Of a DNA stretch of 46,428 nucleotides, positions 1 to 7,363 are shown piece by piece. The notes below the pieces were generated by a model. That model did no database searches. It saw only the letters and a program-made list of their open reading frames with translations, and was not told the origin of the DNA. The stretch is from CAZWSC01 sp964636385. Lineage in GTDB: Bacteria > Eisenbacteria > RBG-16-71-46 > CAIMUX01. The position numbers and the translations under genes were made by a program. Where the stretch lies: contig CAZWSC010000100.1 of assembly GCA_964636385.1 (NCBI GenBank), forward strand, positions 1-46,428, in the 5' to 3' direction. The first letter of the stretch is position 1, and each line of letters begins with the position of its first letter.

Positions 1-301
1 CAACGAGAAGGACCGAACCACGGCCGTGTACGGCCATTTCCTGTGCCAGCAGGAGACTGATGGTTGTCGCGCCCTCGCCGGGGACAGCCGCGGTCATCAC
101 GAGACAGGCCGGCTTGTCCGGCGCCACCTCGAGGAGTATGCGCCGGCGCAGGGCATCAAGCTCCGAGTTCCGTTTCGGATCATCGAGTACGGGAAGCGGC
201 GAGGGTGCAAGACGGTCAGGAGGTACGTGAGGAGCTGTCCGCGCCTGATCCCCCTCGGGCAGTCCCTTGCCCTTCTTGAGAGCGTCATAGATGTTGCTCA
301 T
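1..301 (-). CDS. CpsD/CapB-family tyrosine kinase, N-terminal part (cut by window edge)
   Basis: The first 100 codons of a gene running off the left edge. The protein begins MSNIYDALKK, as XrtA-type/BY-kinase autokinases do, and has a P-loop AVPGEGATT at residues 72-80 with the spacing of the bacterial tyrosine kinase deviant Walker A. The hydrophobic strand SVLLV that precedes the A' motif is the last thing visible. The start ATG overlaps the stop of the upstream ATPase by 4 bases (ATGA), so translation is probably coupled. In this family the kinase autophosphorylates a C-terminal Tyr cluster and controls Wzz-dependent polymer length; that tail is outside the window. A MinD/ParA-like ATPase is the alternative, but the wza-wzz neighbours favour the kinase. 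Confidence 0.8.
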   Translation of the reverse strand, partial: MSNIYDALKKGKGLPEGDQARTAPHVPPDRLAPSPLPVLDDPKRNSELDALRRRILLEVAPDKPACLVMTAAVPGEGATTISLLLAQEMAVHGRGSVLLV

Positions 302-1158
302 GTTTCTCCCACGGCTCCGCGATGGAACATCTGGACCGCCATTCCCGGCGTGTCGATCTCGAGTTCCGACGCGGCGTCACGAACGTGTTCTGCTTCCACC
401 CTGTCAGCGCCGCGGGCATAGCCCACCAGCATGGCGCGATCACAGATCTGGTTTATCAGGCGCGGGGTCCCGCGGCTGTGATGGCATATCAGATCCAGCG
501 CATCATCCCCGAATATCACCGGCACGGCCCCGTCGGCGGCGACGCGCAGCCTGAAGGCGATGTACTCACGCACCGAATCCGGAGGGAGAGGGTTGAGGTC
601 GTAGATGCCCGGGATGCGTTGGCGAAGCTGGCGGAGCGACCGCCTCGCCAGCAACTGGCGGAGCTCGGGCTGCCCGACAAGAATGATCTGGAGGAGCTTG
701 GTATTGGAGGCTTCGAAGTTGGAGAGGAGCCTGAAATCCTCCAGCGCATCCTCCGTAAGGTTCTGCGCCTCGTCGACTATCAGAACCGCGTTGCCGCCCC
801 CGTTGCGGATCTCGAGCAGAAAGTCCTGCAGAGTCATCAGGAGGTCGACCTTGGTCCTGCCGGGCGGACGAAGCCCGAAATCAACCAGCGACATGTAAAG
901 GAGCTGTTTGAAGGTCAGCCGGGCATTCATGACGATGGCGGTGCGCACATCTTCGGGCAGCTGCCCCAGGAGGGTCCGGACAACCAGGGTCTTGCCGACC
1001 CCTACCTCCCCGTTGAGAACCAGAAAGCCCTTGCGTTCCTCGATGCCGTAGTGCAGGTAGGCAAGCGCATCCCGGTGGCTGCGCGCCAGGAACAGAAACC
1101 TGGGATCCGGCGTCATCGAGAAGGGAGCCTCGCGAAGGCCGTAATGCGCCTCGTACAT
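298..1158 (-). CDS. ExeA/GspA-like AAA ATPase of an exopolysaccharide locus
   Basis: A 286-residue AAA ATPase. It opens with MYEAHYGLREAPFSMTPDP, the standard N-terminus of the ExeA-like family. Walker A is GEVGVGKT (residues 50-57) and Walker B is AVLIVDE (124-130), followed by the sensor-like AQNL. The C-terminal part carries the helical lid with GTPRLINQICDRA. Length is normal for the short form that lacks a peptidoglycan-binding domain. It lies 10 bases after the Wzz-like gene and overlaps the kinase gene by 4 bases. In exosortase-type EPS loci an ATPase of this kind sits at the same place ('XrtA-associated ATPase'); its exact job there is not established. Function in type II secretion is less likely because no gsp genes are nearby. 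Confidence 0.88.
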   Translation of the reverse strand: MYEAHYGLREAPFSMTPDPRFLFLARSHRDALAYLHYGIEERKGFLVLNGEVGVGKTLVVRTLLGQLPEDVRTAIVMNARLTFKQLLYMSLVDFGLRPPGRTKVDLLMTLQDFLLEIRNGGGNAVLIVDEAQNLTEDALEDFRLLSNFEASNTKLLQIILVGQPELRQLLARRSLRQLRQRIPGIYDLNPLPPDSVREYIAFRLRVAADGAVPVIFGDDALDLICHHSRGTPRLINQICDRAMLVGYARGADRVEAEHVRDAASELEIDTPGMAVQMFHRGAVGET

Positions 1159-1168
1159 GCAGAGCCCC

Positions 1169-2536
1169 CTAACGCATCCTGCCCAGCGACCCGAGCACGG
1201 GCAGGTTGAGGCGCCTCTCGGCGTCGATCGCGTCCTTTATCGAGTGATCAAGCCCGTCCGCTATGAACGCCAGCGCCGTTGCCACGATCAGCCCAATCGC
1301 AGGAATCAGGGCAAGGCGGACTACATCGTTCAGCCTCTGGGGCTGGGGTTCTCCGGCCGGCTGCAGAATGAGCACATTCCAGTCGGAGGATCCCACCTTC
1401 TCCAGACGCGCCTGAACCTGCTTGGACACCATTGCCGAGAATGCGCTCTCCAGCGACTGGATCATGCGGTCGTAGGCGGCCAGACCCGCCTCCTTGCGGG
1501 GGAATGAGGCTATCTCCGCATCGACGTAGGCCAGGGTGTTCAGGATCGACTCCTCCTTCGCCCGGTTCACCTCGACCTTGGCTTCGAGATGGCGCACGTA
1601 TGCCTCAACTTCGCTCAGCAGGACTGCGCGCAGCTGGTCCACCTGGTCCTTCAGGCTCAGCACCTCCGGATAGTCATCCTGGTATGTCGCACGGGCCTGC
1701 AGGTACGCGGCCTGCCTGCGAACCAGCTCCTGCTTGATCTCGAACATGACCTGGTCGTCCCTGGTGGCGGGATGGGAGAATGCGTAGATGTTCATTTCGG
1801 GATTCCGCTGAACCTCGACCAGCATCGCGCGCAGCACCTCGATCCTCGCCTGCTCGGCAGCAAGGTCTGTCCTGACCCTGCCCAGGTCGATCTCGGCGGA
1901 ACGGCGGACTTCCAGGAGGTTGTACCGCTCGTCGTTGATCCTCGAGAAGGCCTCGGCGTTCATGTAGTCCGCCCGGCGCTGGTCCCAGTCCTCCAGCCGC
2001 CTGCGGACCGTCTCGATCTCCTCGCGGAAGTACGCCTCGAGTTCCGGCACGCCACGAACGCTCCGGCGGAAGTCGGAATAGGCCTGTGCCACCGCACGCA
2101 CGGTCTCCTGGGAAGTCCTGGGATCCGCGGACCGCGCCCTTATGTATATGACGCTGGACTTTCCCATGGTCACGGCGCTCACCTGGCCGGGCCTTATCAC
2201 GATCGGCTTGCCTTCGGAGTCCACTGCGCCCCTCTCATCCAGCAGCTTCTGGGCCATCTGCAGCACATGGGCGCTCCTGACGGTCTCCAGCTCCGAGGTC
2301 ACCTCCTCTTCCCAGGTGAGAAGCCTCCACCTCGGGCTGAAGGCGCTTTCGGCCTGACCGCGGCTGAGAAGAAGCTGTGCGGTGGACTCGTACATGGTCG
2401 GTGTAAGCGAGTCGACCGTAACGACAACTCCCACCGTACCGAGGAACACGAAAGCCAGAATCCACTTCCGGCGGAAGAGGACGGAGAAGAACTCCCTGGC
2501 GCTTCCTTCACGCCTTACGTCTGTCAGATCTTCCAC
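1169..2536 (-). CDS. Wzz/GumC-type polysaccharide chain-length determinant
   Basis: A 455-residue inner-membrane polysaccharide copolymerase. One membrane segment lies near the N-terminus (about residues 28-48, WILAFVFLGTVGVVVTV) and one near the C-terminus (about 410-430, ALIPAIGLIVATALAFIADG). Between them is a long charged, coiled-coil periplasmic region (about 150-370) as in GumC. The cytoplasmic tail DHSIKDAIDAERRLNLPVLG matches the family's end. The protein would set polymer length and bridge to the Wza-type exporter encoded 15 bases upstream. The kinase domain is a separate gene (1-301), as in Firmicute and XrtA systems rather than the fused Wzc. Confidence 0.88.
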   Translation of the reverse strand: MEDLTDVRREGSAREFFSVLFRRKWILAFVFLGTVGVVVTVDSLTPTMYESTAQLLLSRGQAESAFSPRWRLLTWEEEVTSELETVRSAHVLQMAQKLLDERGAVDSEGKPIVIRPGQVSAVTMGKSSVIYIRARSADPRTSQETVRAVAQAYSDFRRSVRGVPELEAYFREEIETVRRRLEDWDQRRADYMNAEAFSRINDERYNLLEVRRSAEIDLGRVRTDLAAEQARIEVLRAMLVEVQRNPEMNIYAFSHPATRDDQVMFEIKQELVRRQAAYLQARATYQDDYPEVLSLKDQVDQLRAVLLSEVEAYVRHLEAKVEVNRAKEESILNTLAYVDAEIASFPRKEAGLAAYDRMIQSLESAFSAMVSKQVQARLEKVGSSDWNVLILQPAGEPQPQRLNDVVRLALIPAIGLIVATALAFIADGLDHSIKDAIDAERRLNLPVLGSLGRMR

Positions 2537-2551
2537 TCTCGAATCCCTCCG

Positions 2552-3460
2552 CTATCGCGCCGCGATAACGCGCACGCCGCGCCTGTCGATGTTAAAGGCG
2601 TTCCAGCCTTCCAGGTACAGGGAGAAGGGCACGATCATCGGGCGCAGGTACTGGTTCACGAAGATGTTCACGTCGGCGATGAAGGTCCTGGGCACGAAGA
2701 CGATGTCGTACGGCTGAACCGCCATGTCCTCTCCTCGCCCGGGGCCCTTCAGAAGATCACCGGCATTCAACTGGAAGTAGAGAGCCTCGTCCTGCCCGGA
2801 GCGCCTGAGCACAACCACGCTCCCGCCTTTTCCTGTGGACGATATCCCGCCGGCCTGGGCGATGGCCTGCATCGCTGACATCCCGTTGTGGTATGCCTGC
2901 CCGCCGGGAATCCTGACCTCACCCATCACGAAGACCTTGTGCTCTCCGTAATCGGACACGAGAAGATCGACCCTTGGATGCCTGAGAACCGTCTTCAGCC
3001 GTCCCTCAATCTCCCTTGCGACATCCTCGGGACTCCGGCCGAGTGCGTGAACTGCTCCGGCGCCGGGCGCCGTGATCGCGCCATCCGGCCGAACGCGTAC
3101 AGTGCGCGAGAACTCGGGCTGACCGAGGACAACGACCTGCACCTCGTCCCCGACCCCGAGGTGATAGATCTGCTCTTCCGCCGCATCCGGAACGGTGCGG
3201 ACAGGCTCATCGGGATGAGGTGGATCCGGAACCTCTTCGACCTGCCTTTCGGCCGGACTCAGGGGATCCCGGACGGGCGGAAAATCACGCATGTCGCCGC
3301 GTGCGGCAGAATCGCCGATCGCAGACGAAGAGACGAGCAGCAGACAGACAAGTAGAGATGTGATCGGCATGCGTGCCGGCAGGGACGACCTCCCTGTGAC
3401 ACCGGACTTCTGCACTCCGTTCTTGACCGGCCCACCATCCCTGGCAGTGGCATCGTTCAT
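2552..3460 (-). CDS. Wza-like polysaccharide export outer-membrane protein
   Basis: An export protein with a poly_export domain (begins about YHLGVGDEVQVVVLGQPEF, followed by VRPDGAITAPGAG) and one SLBB-type ligand-binding domain (VFVMGEVRIPGGQAYHNGMS). The reading frame is open to 3565, but I place the start at 3460 (MNDATARDGG), behind GAGGAA. A start at 3370 (MPITSLLVC), directly at the hydrophobic signal segment MPITSLLVCLLLVSSSAIG, is also possible. The mature protein should form the outer-membrane or periplasmic channel for the polymer. It is the first gene of the minus-strand EPS unit wza-wzz-ATPase-kinase, with a candidate promoter upstream. Confidence 0.87.
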   Translation of the reverse strand: MNDATARDGGPVKNGVQKSGVTGRSSLPARMPITSLLVCLLLVSSSAIGDSAARGDMRDFPPVRDPLSPAERQVEEVPDPPHPDEPVRTVPDAAEEQIYHLGVGDEVQVVVLGQPEFSRTVRVRPDGAITAPGAGAVHALGRSPEDVAREIEGRLKTVLRHPRVDLLVSDYGEHKVFVMGEVRIPGGQAYHNGMSAMQAIAQAGGISSTGKGGSVVVLRRSGQDEALYFQLNAGDLLKGPGRGEDMAVQPYDIVFVPRTFIADVNIFVNQYLRPMIVPFSLYLEGWNAFNIDRRGVRVIAAR

Positions 3461-3536
3461 GGCTTCCTCAGTCTTCCCTAGCGACCATGGAGATCCGTCT
3501 CTATCCGGCCGGAACCGGACCCGGCACCGACGGTCA

Positions 3537-3565
3537 AGACTACCGACAGCGCAACCAACCGTCAA
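3537..3565 (-). promoter_or_regulatory. Candidate sigma-70 promoter of the EPS operon
   Basis: On the minus strand, TTGACG (3560-3565) and TAGTCT (3537-3542) are separated by 17 bases. The -35 matches 5 of 6 consensus positions, the -10 only 3 of 6. Transcription would begin near 3530, about 70 bases before the chosen wza start, in the only sizeable gap (180 bases) of this region. Inferred by eye. Confidence 0.4.
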
Positions 3566-3640
3566 CGCGCCTCGTTCAACCCCGGTACGGATGCCGTCAA
3601 CGTCAACAACGATCGGCAGATCCGCCGCCCAGCTTGAGCC

Positions 3641-4606
3641 TCAGTGCGGGCCTTGCCCCCCATCCGCCCGCCGTCTCATAAGTGCCTGAAAAAACAAGGG
3701 TAGCAGGATTTCATGGTGGCCGATGAGGTAGAATCCGCGCCCCCCGGCCTGCACAGGCCGTCTGACCACATTCTCGGTTGGTCTGTAGTGCCTCTGGAAG
3801 TCGAACGCCGCTGTCGTCAGACCGTCGAATCGTGTCCCAAGATTGGCCGCAACGGAAAGAGCCTTGAGGAAAACCTCCGGGAGCACTGCGGCAGATCCAA
3901 TGCTGAGCGCAGCCCCCCGTCCCAGGCCGGTCAGGATGTGACACAGGATTCTGAAGTCCCTGGCACTGCAGGCGCCTGCAGCCTCGCCCGAGAAACTGGG
4001 ATGCTGGTGGTTTATCTCTGCTCCAACGCAGATGTGAACGGTGGTTGGAATCCGCAGCCGGTACGCTGCGGCAAGTACGCTGTGCTTCGCTCCTTCTCCC
4101 GCCCTCTCCATGAAGACGCGGCCGAGTCCCTCGCCCAGCCCCTCCTTTCGCCCTGCAGCCTCACGGGTCCAGTCATTGAGCCAGAGGGACGTTTCCCGGG
4201 CCATGCCGAAGCGCCCTTCGTGCAGGTGGGCCGCCACGTCCTCGGAGGTTCTGCCGAAGAAGGCCAGTTCCAGATCGTGAATGGCTCCGGCTCCGTTAAG
4301 GGCAAGCGCCTGAACCCACCCCGTCTCCATCAGCCTTATGAGCCCCGGCCCCATCCCGGTCTTGAGCACGTGTGCGCCGGCAAGCACGAGAATTCCGTGT
4401 CCCCCTCGCCTCGCCTCCGCCAGCCTGGTGACCAGTTCCTTCAGTTCGCGGGCGGCCAGCACGTCCGGCAGCGAGTCCCAGAAATCCACGAACGAATCGG
4501 GATCCGCCGGAGGAGTGTAGAAGGATGCCCTGTCGACCTTGCTGGAACGCTGCTCCACAGGATAGGTGCGAACACCAGACAGATCGGTTTCGGGGTAGCG
4601 GGACAT
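3641..4606 (-). CDS. Deoxyhypusine-synthase-like protein of unknown function
   Basis: A protein of about 321 residues that I recognise only at fold level. The stretch LVLAGAHVLKTGMGPGLI, followed by ALNGAGAIHDLELAFFG, resembles the NAD-binding part of deoxyhypusine synthase, where a Gly-rich strand is followed by T-A-G-G-x-E-x-D. RIPTTVHICVGAEINH and, later, LSIGSAAVLPEVFLKALSVA fit the later Rossmann strands of that fold. The family's catalytic Lys segment (W-G-K) is not visible near the C-terminus, and bacteria lack eIF5A, so a true hypusine enzyme is unlikely; a homospermidine-type or novel NAD enzyme is open. The start at 4606 sits directly behind a strong AAGGAGGAGGA site; an upstream ATG at 4630 is less well placed. 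It lies 27 bases after the DUF3108 gene, at the end of the translation/dut run. Confidence 0.55.
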   Translation of the reverse strand: MSRYPETDLSGVRTYPVEQRSSKVDRASFYTPPADPDSFVDFWDSLPDVLAARELKELVTRLAEARRGGHGILVLAGAHVLKTGMGPGLIRLMETGWVQALALNGAGAIHDLELAFFGRTSEDVAAHLHEGRFGMARETSLWLNDWTREAAGRKEGLGEGLGRVFMERAGEGAKHSVLAAAYRLRIPTTVHICVGAEINHQHPSFSGEAAGACSARDFRILCHILTGLGRGAALSIGSAAVLPEVFLKALSVAANLGTRFDGLTTAAFDFQRHYRPTENVVRRPVQAGGRGFYLIGHHEILLPLFFQALMRRRADGGQGPH

Positions 4607-4633
4607 TCCTCCTCCTTGAGACCCGGCCATCGG

Positions 4634-5521
4634 TCAGTCCCCGGGCATCTCCCGGGAAGGTGCGTGCTCCCCCGGCGGGGAGACGGACCCATCAGGCCGA
4701 TGGTACCCGGTCAACTCCACGGATACGGACCCGAGAGACAGCCTGCTCCTCATCAGAACGGGGATCCGTCTTTCATCGTCGGTGATCCAGACACTCAGCC
4801 TGCCTTCATGCTTGAACAGAGCCCCGCTCTTGAGCGCGGGCTCGAGCACAATGCAGTCGAACGTACCTGCAGGCACGGTCACGCGTTCCCGGCCGGTCAC
4901 CCTCACGCTAATGGAGTACCGCTTCCTGTTGTCGAAGCTGTCCAGGAGGAACTCGGCTCCAGGCTCGAGGGGCATCGCGCGCACCCTGTAGAAGGCCGCC
5001 AGTACATCGTACGAGGCCGATTCCAGCTCCACCTCCTCGCCGTCCTGGTACACGGCAACACCGCGCTCGTGATCAAAGCGGACGGACTGATCGGACCTGA
5101 ACCTGCCCTCCCGCAGGTGCTTCTCGAAGTAGAGGGTCGTGAGGTCGTTCACATCCATCAGGGAGACGATGCGGTCACGCACAGGGTAGATCCTGTCCAT
5201 CACGGCGTTCGAGATCGCAGTGGAGACCACGTGATACGCGAGCCTGCCCTCAAACCTCCTGATCCCCTGGATCTCCATCACCGCAGTGCCGGCCTTTACC
5301 GGACCCCATCCGACCGAGAACTCCAGCCGCTCGCCCGGGACAATGGCGGGACTGCGGCCGGGAGGGAGCGCATCCTCCTGAGTGTGCAGGCTCCCGGCGG
5401 CATGAGGATCATCCGCCGCACCGGCGGAGATCCACACAGGGTGCATCACGAACATGGCGACCGCAGCCGGAATGGTGAGCAATCCACGGGCGGAACGACC
5501 GGGAAGCCTCCGGTGTGTCAT
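4634..5521 (-). CDS. DUF3108 domain protein, exported
   Basis: A 295-residue protein with an N-terminal signal segment (about residues 12-33). It has the beta-rich DUF3108 pattern: GERLEFSVGWGPVKAGTAVM near residue 63, then SFDNRKRYSISVRVTG and VPAGTFDCIVLEP, then the closing VWITDDERRIPVLMRSRLSLGSV. DUF3108 proteins are predicted periplasmic or outer-membrane-associated beta proteins of unknown function. The start ATG overlaps the dut stop by 4 bases (ATGA), implying coupled translation with dut. No enzymatic residues can be proposed. Confidence 0.82.
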   Translation of the reverse strand: MTHRRLPGRSARGLLTIPAAVAMFVMHPVWISAGAADDPHAAGSLHTQEDALPPGRSPAIVPGERLEFSVGWGPVKAGTAVMEIQGIRRFEGRLAYHVVSTAISNAVMDRIYPVRDRIVSLMDVNDLTTLYFEKHLREGRFRSDQSVRFDHERGVAVYQDGEEVELESASYDVLAAFYRVRAMPLEPGAEFLLDSFDNRKRYSISVRVTGRERVTVPAGTFDCIVLEPALKSGALFKHEGRLSVWITDDERRIPVLMRSRLSLGSVSVELTGYHRPDGSVSPPGEHAPSREMPGD

Positions 5522-6015
5522 GGCACGACCTCTCCTGATCCGGATGCCTCTCCCGACAGGCCGGTGGATCCGAATCCCCCCGCACCGCGTGAAGTCGCAA
5601 GGTCAACCTCGTCCCAGGAGACCTCCGCCCTGACTGTAGCCTGGAAGACGAGTTGCGCGATGCGGTCGCCGGGCTTCACTTCGAATGACCCGGTTCCCCA
5701 ATTGACAAGGATCACGCCGACCTCTCCACGATAGTCCGAATCGATGGTCCCCGGAGAATTGAGCAACCCTATCCCATGACGCAATGCAAGACCGCTGCGG
5801 GGACGCACAACCCCTTCGAAACCCCCGGGTATCTCGAGAATGAGCCCTGTGGGAACAAGAACCCGGGAGCCGGGCTCGATGGCCAGGGGAGCCTCCAGGC
5901 ACGCGTGCAGGTCAAATCCGCTTGCTCCCGCCGTCATCCGAACCGGAAGCGATGCTCCCGGCCGTACAGCCCGGCATCCAACGCGGATGCCGCCATGATC
6001 GGCATCGTGGGACAC
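5518..6015 (-). CDS. dut: dUTP diphosphatase (dUTPase)
   Basis: A trimeric-type dUTPase that hydrolyses dUTP to dUMP and diphosphate, keeping uracil out of DNA and supplying dTMP synthesis. All five family motifs are present in order: AGASGFDLHA (1), RPRSGLALRHGI (2), NSPGTIDSDYRGE (3, with the catalytic Asp), GDRIAQLVF (4) and RGAGGFGSTG (5, the Gly-rich C-terminal flap). I chose the GTG at 6015, preceded by GGGAGG at a 5-6 base spacing. An ATG at 6048 would overlap the M16 gene by 20 bases. With the GTG start the protein is 165 residues, slightly longer than the usual 145-155 because of a short tail after motif 5. Confidence 0.93.
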   Translation of the reverse strand: MSHDADHGGIRVGCRAVRPGASLPVRMTAGASGFDLHACLEAPLAIEPGSRVLVPTGLILEIPGGFEGVVRPRSGLALRHGIGLLNSPGTIDSDYRGEVGVILVNWGTGSFEVKPGDRIAQLVFQATVRAEVSWDEVDLATSRGAGGFGSTGLSGEASGSGEVVP

Positions 6016-6028
6016 GCCACCCTCCCGT

Positions 6029-7327
6029 TCAGAAGTCCAGGTCTTCAAGCCCGGGCCTGTCGAACCCGTCCGGTCCCAGTGTAACGAGGGAGAACCGCCC
6101 TGGATCCAGCGTCTCGACCGCAGCCCTGTGGACGTCCTCGCGCGTTACGGCATCCACACGGGCAACAACCTTCTCCAGGGGCCAGTGTCTGCCGTAGTAG
6201 ATCTCGTTGTGTGCCATGCGCCCTATCCGCTCCGCCATGCTCTCGTACGACAGGAACAGACCGGTGTAGATCTGGGCCTTCGCGCTCTCCAGCTCCCAGG
6301 CCCGCACGCCGTGCCTGCGGATCCTGCCCAGTTCCCGGCAGACAAGGCGGAGAGCCTTTCGCATTCTGGCAGGGTTGACTCCCAGGTACACCCCGAAAGC
6401 CCCGGTGTCCCTGTAGGAATCCAGAAAGGAGTAGACCGAGTAGGCGAGACCTTCGTCCTCCCTTATGGCCTGGAACAGTCTCGAACTGGCCCCTGTGCCC
6501 AGGATCGTGTTGAGCACGTAGGCATTCAGCCGCCGGGGATCACCGTACGCAGGCCCCCTTCTCAGGAGGCAGATGTAGGCCTGCTGCACCGGCCGGATCT
6601 CGTGGCGTACGGACTGGCGGGCCCGGGGGATCCTGACTCGGCGGCCCTCCTCCGGAGTCTCGGGCAGGCTCAGATGCCCGGCCAACTCATCGGCAAGGCG
6701 GTCCACATCCAGGCTTCCCGCGGCCGCGATGACCATGTTCCCCCATGCATAGCGGGTCCTGTGATACCTGCGCAGGGCGGTCGAGTTCAGGGATCCAAGC
6801 GTTTCCATGCGGCCGAGGATGGATCCCCCGAGGGGATGCCGGGGCCATAGAACCTCTGCCGCCAGATCGTGGATCAGCTCCTCGGGACTGTCCAGGTAGC
6901 CCTGGATCTCCTCTGCAACCACATCGATCTCGCGGCGGACCATCCCGGATGCAAGAAGGGGCCTCGAGAGCAGCTCGCCCAGGATCTCAACCGCGCGGCG
7001 CCTGTGTCCCTCAAACGCGCGGACATAGTAACAGGTGGTCTCCTTGGTGGTGTACGCCTCCACCTGGCCGCCTATCGCCTCCATCTTCTTGGCCAGCTGA
7101 TAGCCTGAGTAGCGGCGGCTGCCCTTGAAGAGCATGTGCTCCACGAGATGCGAGATCCCGGCCTGGGCAGGCTCCTCGTCCCGCGAGCCGAGGCGCAGCC
7201 AGATCCCGAGGGCAAGGGAGCGCACATGCGGCACCCTCTCGGCAAGAAGCAAACCACCGCCCGGGAGCCGCACTCTCTGGAGTTGCGGCTCGTCGAAGCG
7301 GTGGTTCAATCTGCTCAGAAACCTCAA
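6029..7327 (-). CDS. M16-family zinc metallopeptidase (YmxG/MPP-beta-like)
   Basis: A 432-residue single-unit M16 peptidase. The inverted zinc motif HLVEH (in GISHLVEHMLFKG) is intact, with the distal Glu about 75 residues on in EIDVVAEEIQGYLDSPEE. The second, inactive-type half contains the Arg-Tyr-type substrate region (LAYSVYSFLDSYRDTGAFGV). It has no signal peptide, so it is likely cytoplasmic. It lies 36 bases after pnp; a similar pnp-M16 adjacency occurs in Bacillus (pnpA, ymxG), which supports orthology. M16 enzymes of this group degrade short peptides; the specific substrate is unknown. Confidence 0.9.
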   Translation of the reverse strand: MRFLSRLNHRFDEPQLQRVRLPGGGLLLAERVPHVRSLALGIWLRLGSRDEEPAQAGISHLVEHMLFKGSRRYSGYQLAKKMEAIGGQVEAYTTKETTCYYVRAFEGHRRRAVEILGELLSRPLLASGMVRREIDVVAEEIQGYLDSPEELIHDLAAEVLWPRHPLGGSILGRMETLGSLNSTALRRYHRTRYAWGNMVIAAAGSLDVDRLADELAGHLSLPETPEEGRRVRIPRARQSVRHEIRPVQQAYICLLRRGPAYGDPRRLNAYVLNTILGTGASSRLFQAIREDEGLAYSVYSFLDSYRDTGAFGVYLGVNPARMRKALRLVCRELGRIRRHGVRAWELESAKAQIYTGLFLSYESMAERIGRMAHNEIYYGRHWPLEKVVARVDAVTREDVHRAAVETLDPGRFSLVTLGPDGFDRPGLEDLDF

Positions 7328-7363
7328 TCCTGCAACCTGAAGCGTGTGGAGTCCGCGCCCGGA

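Noticed and set aside
3641..4606. Annotation as a true deoxyhypusine synthase
   Set aside because: No eIF5A substrate exists in bacteria and the catalytic Lys context is not visible.
3713..5734. A 673-codon plus-strand open frame across the DHS-like, DUF3108 and dut genes
   Set aside because: Antisense shadow of three real genes; no start signal or domain pattern.
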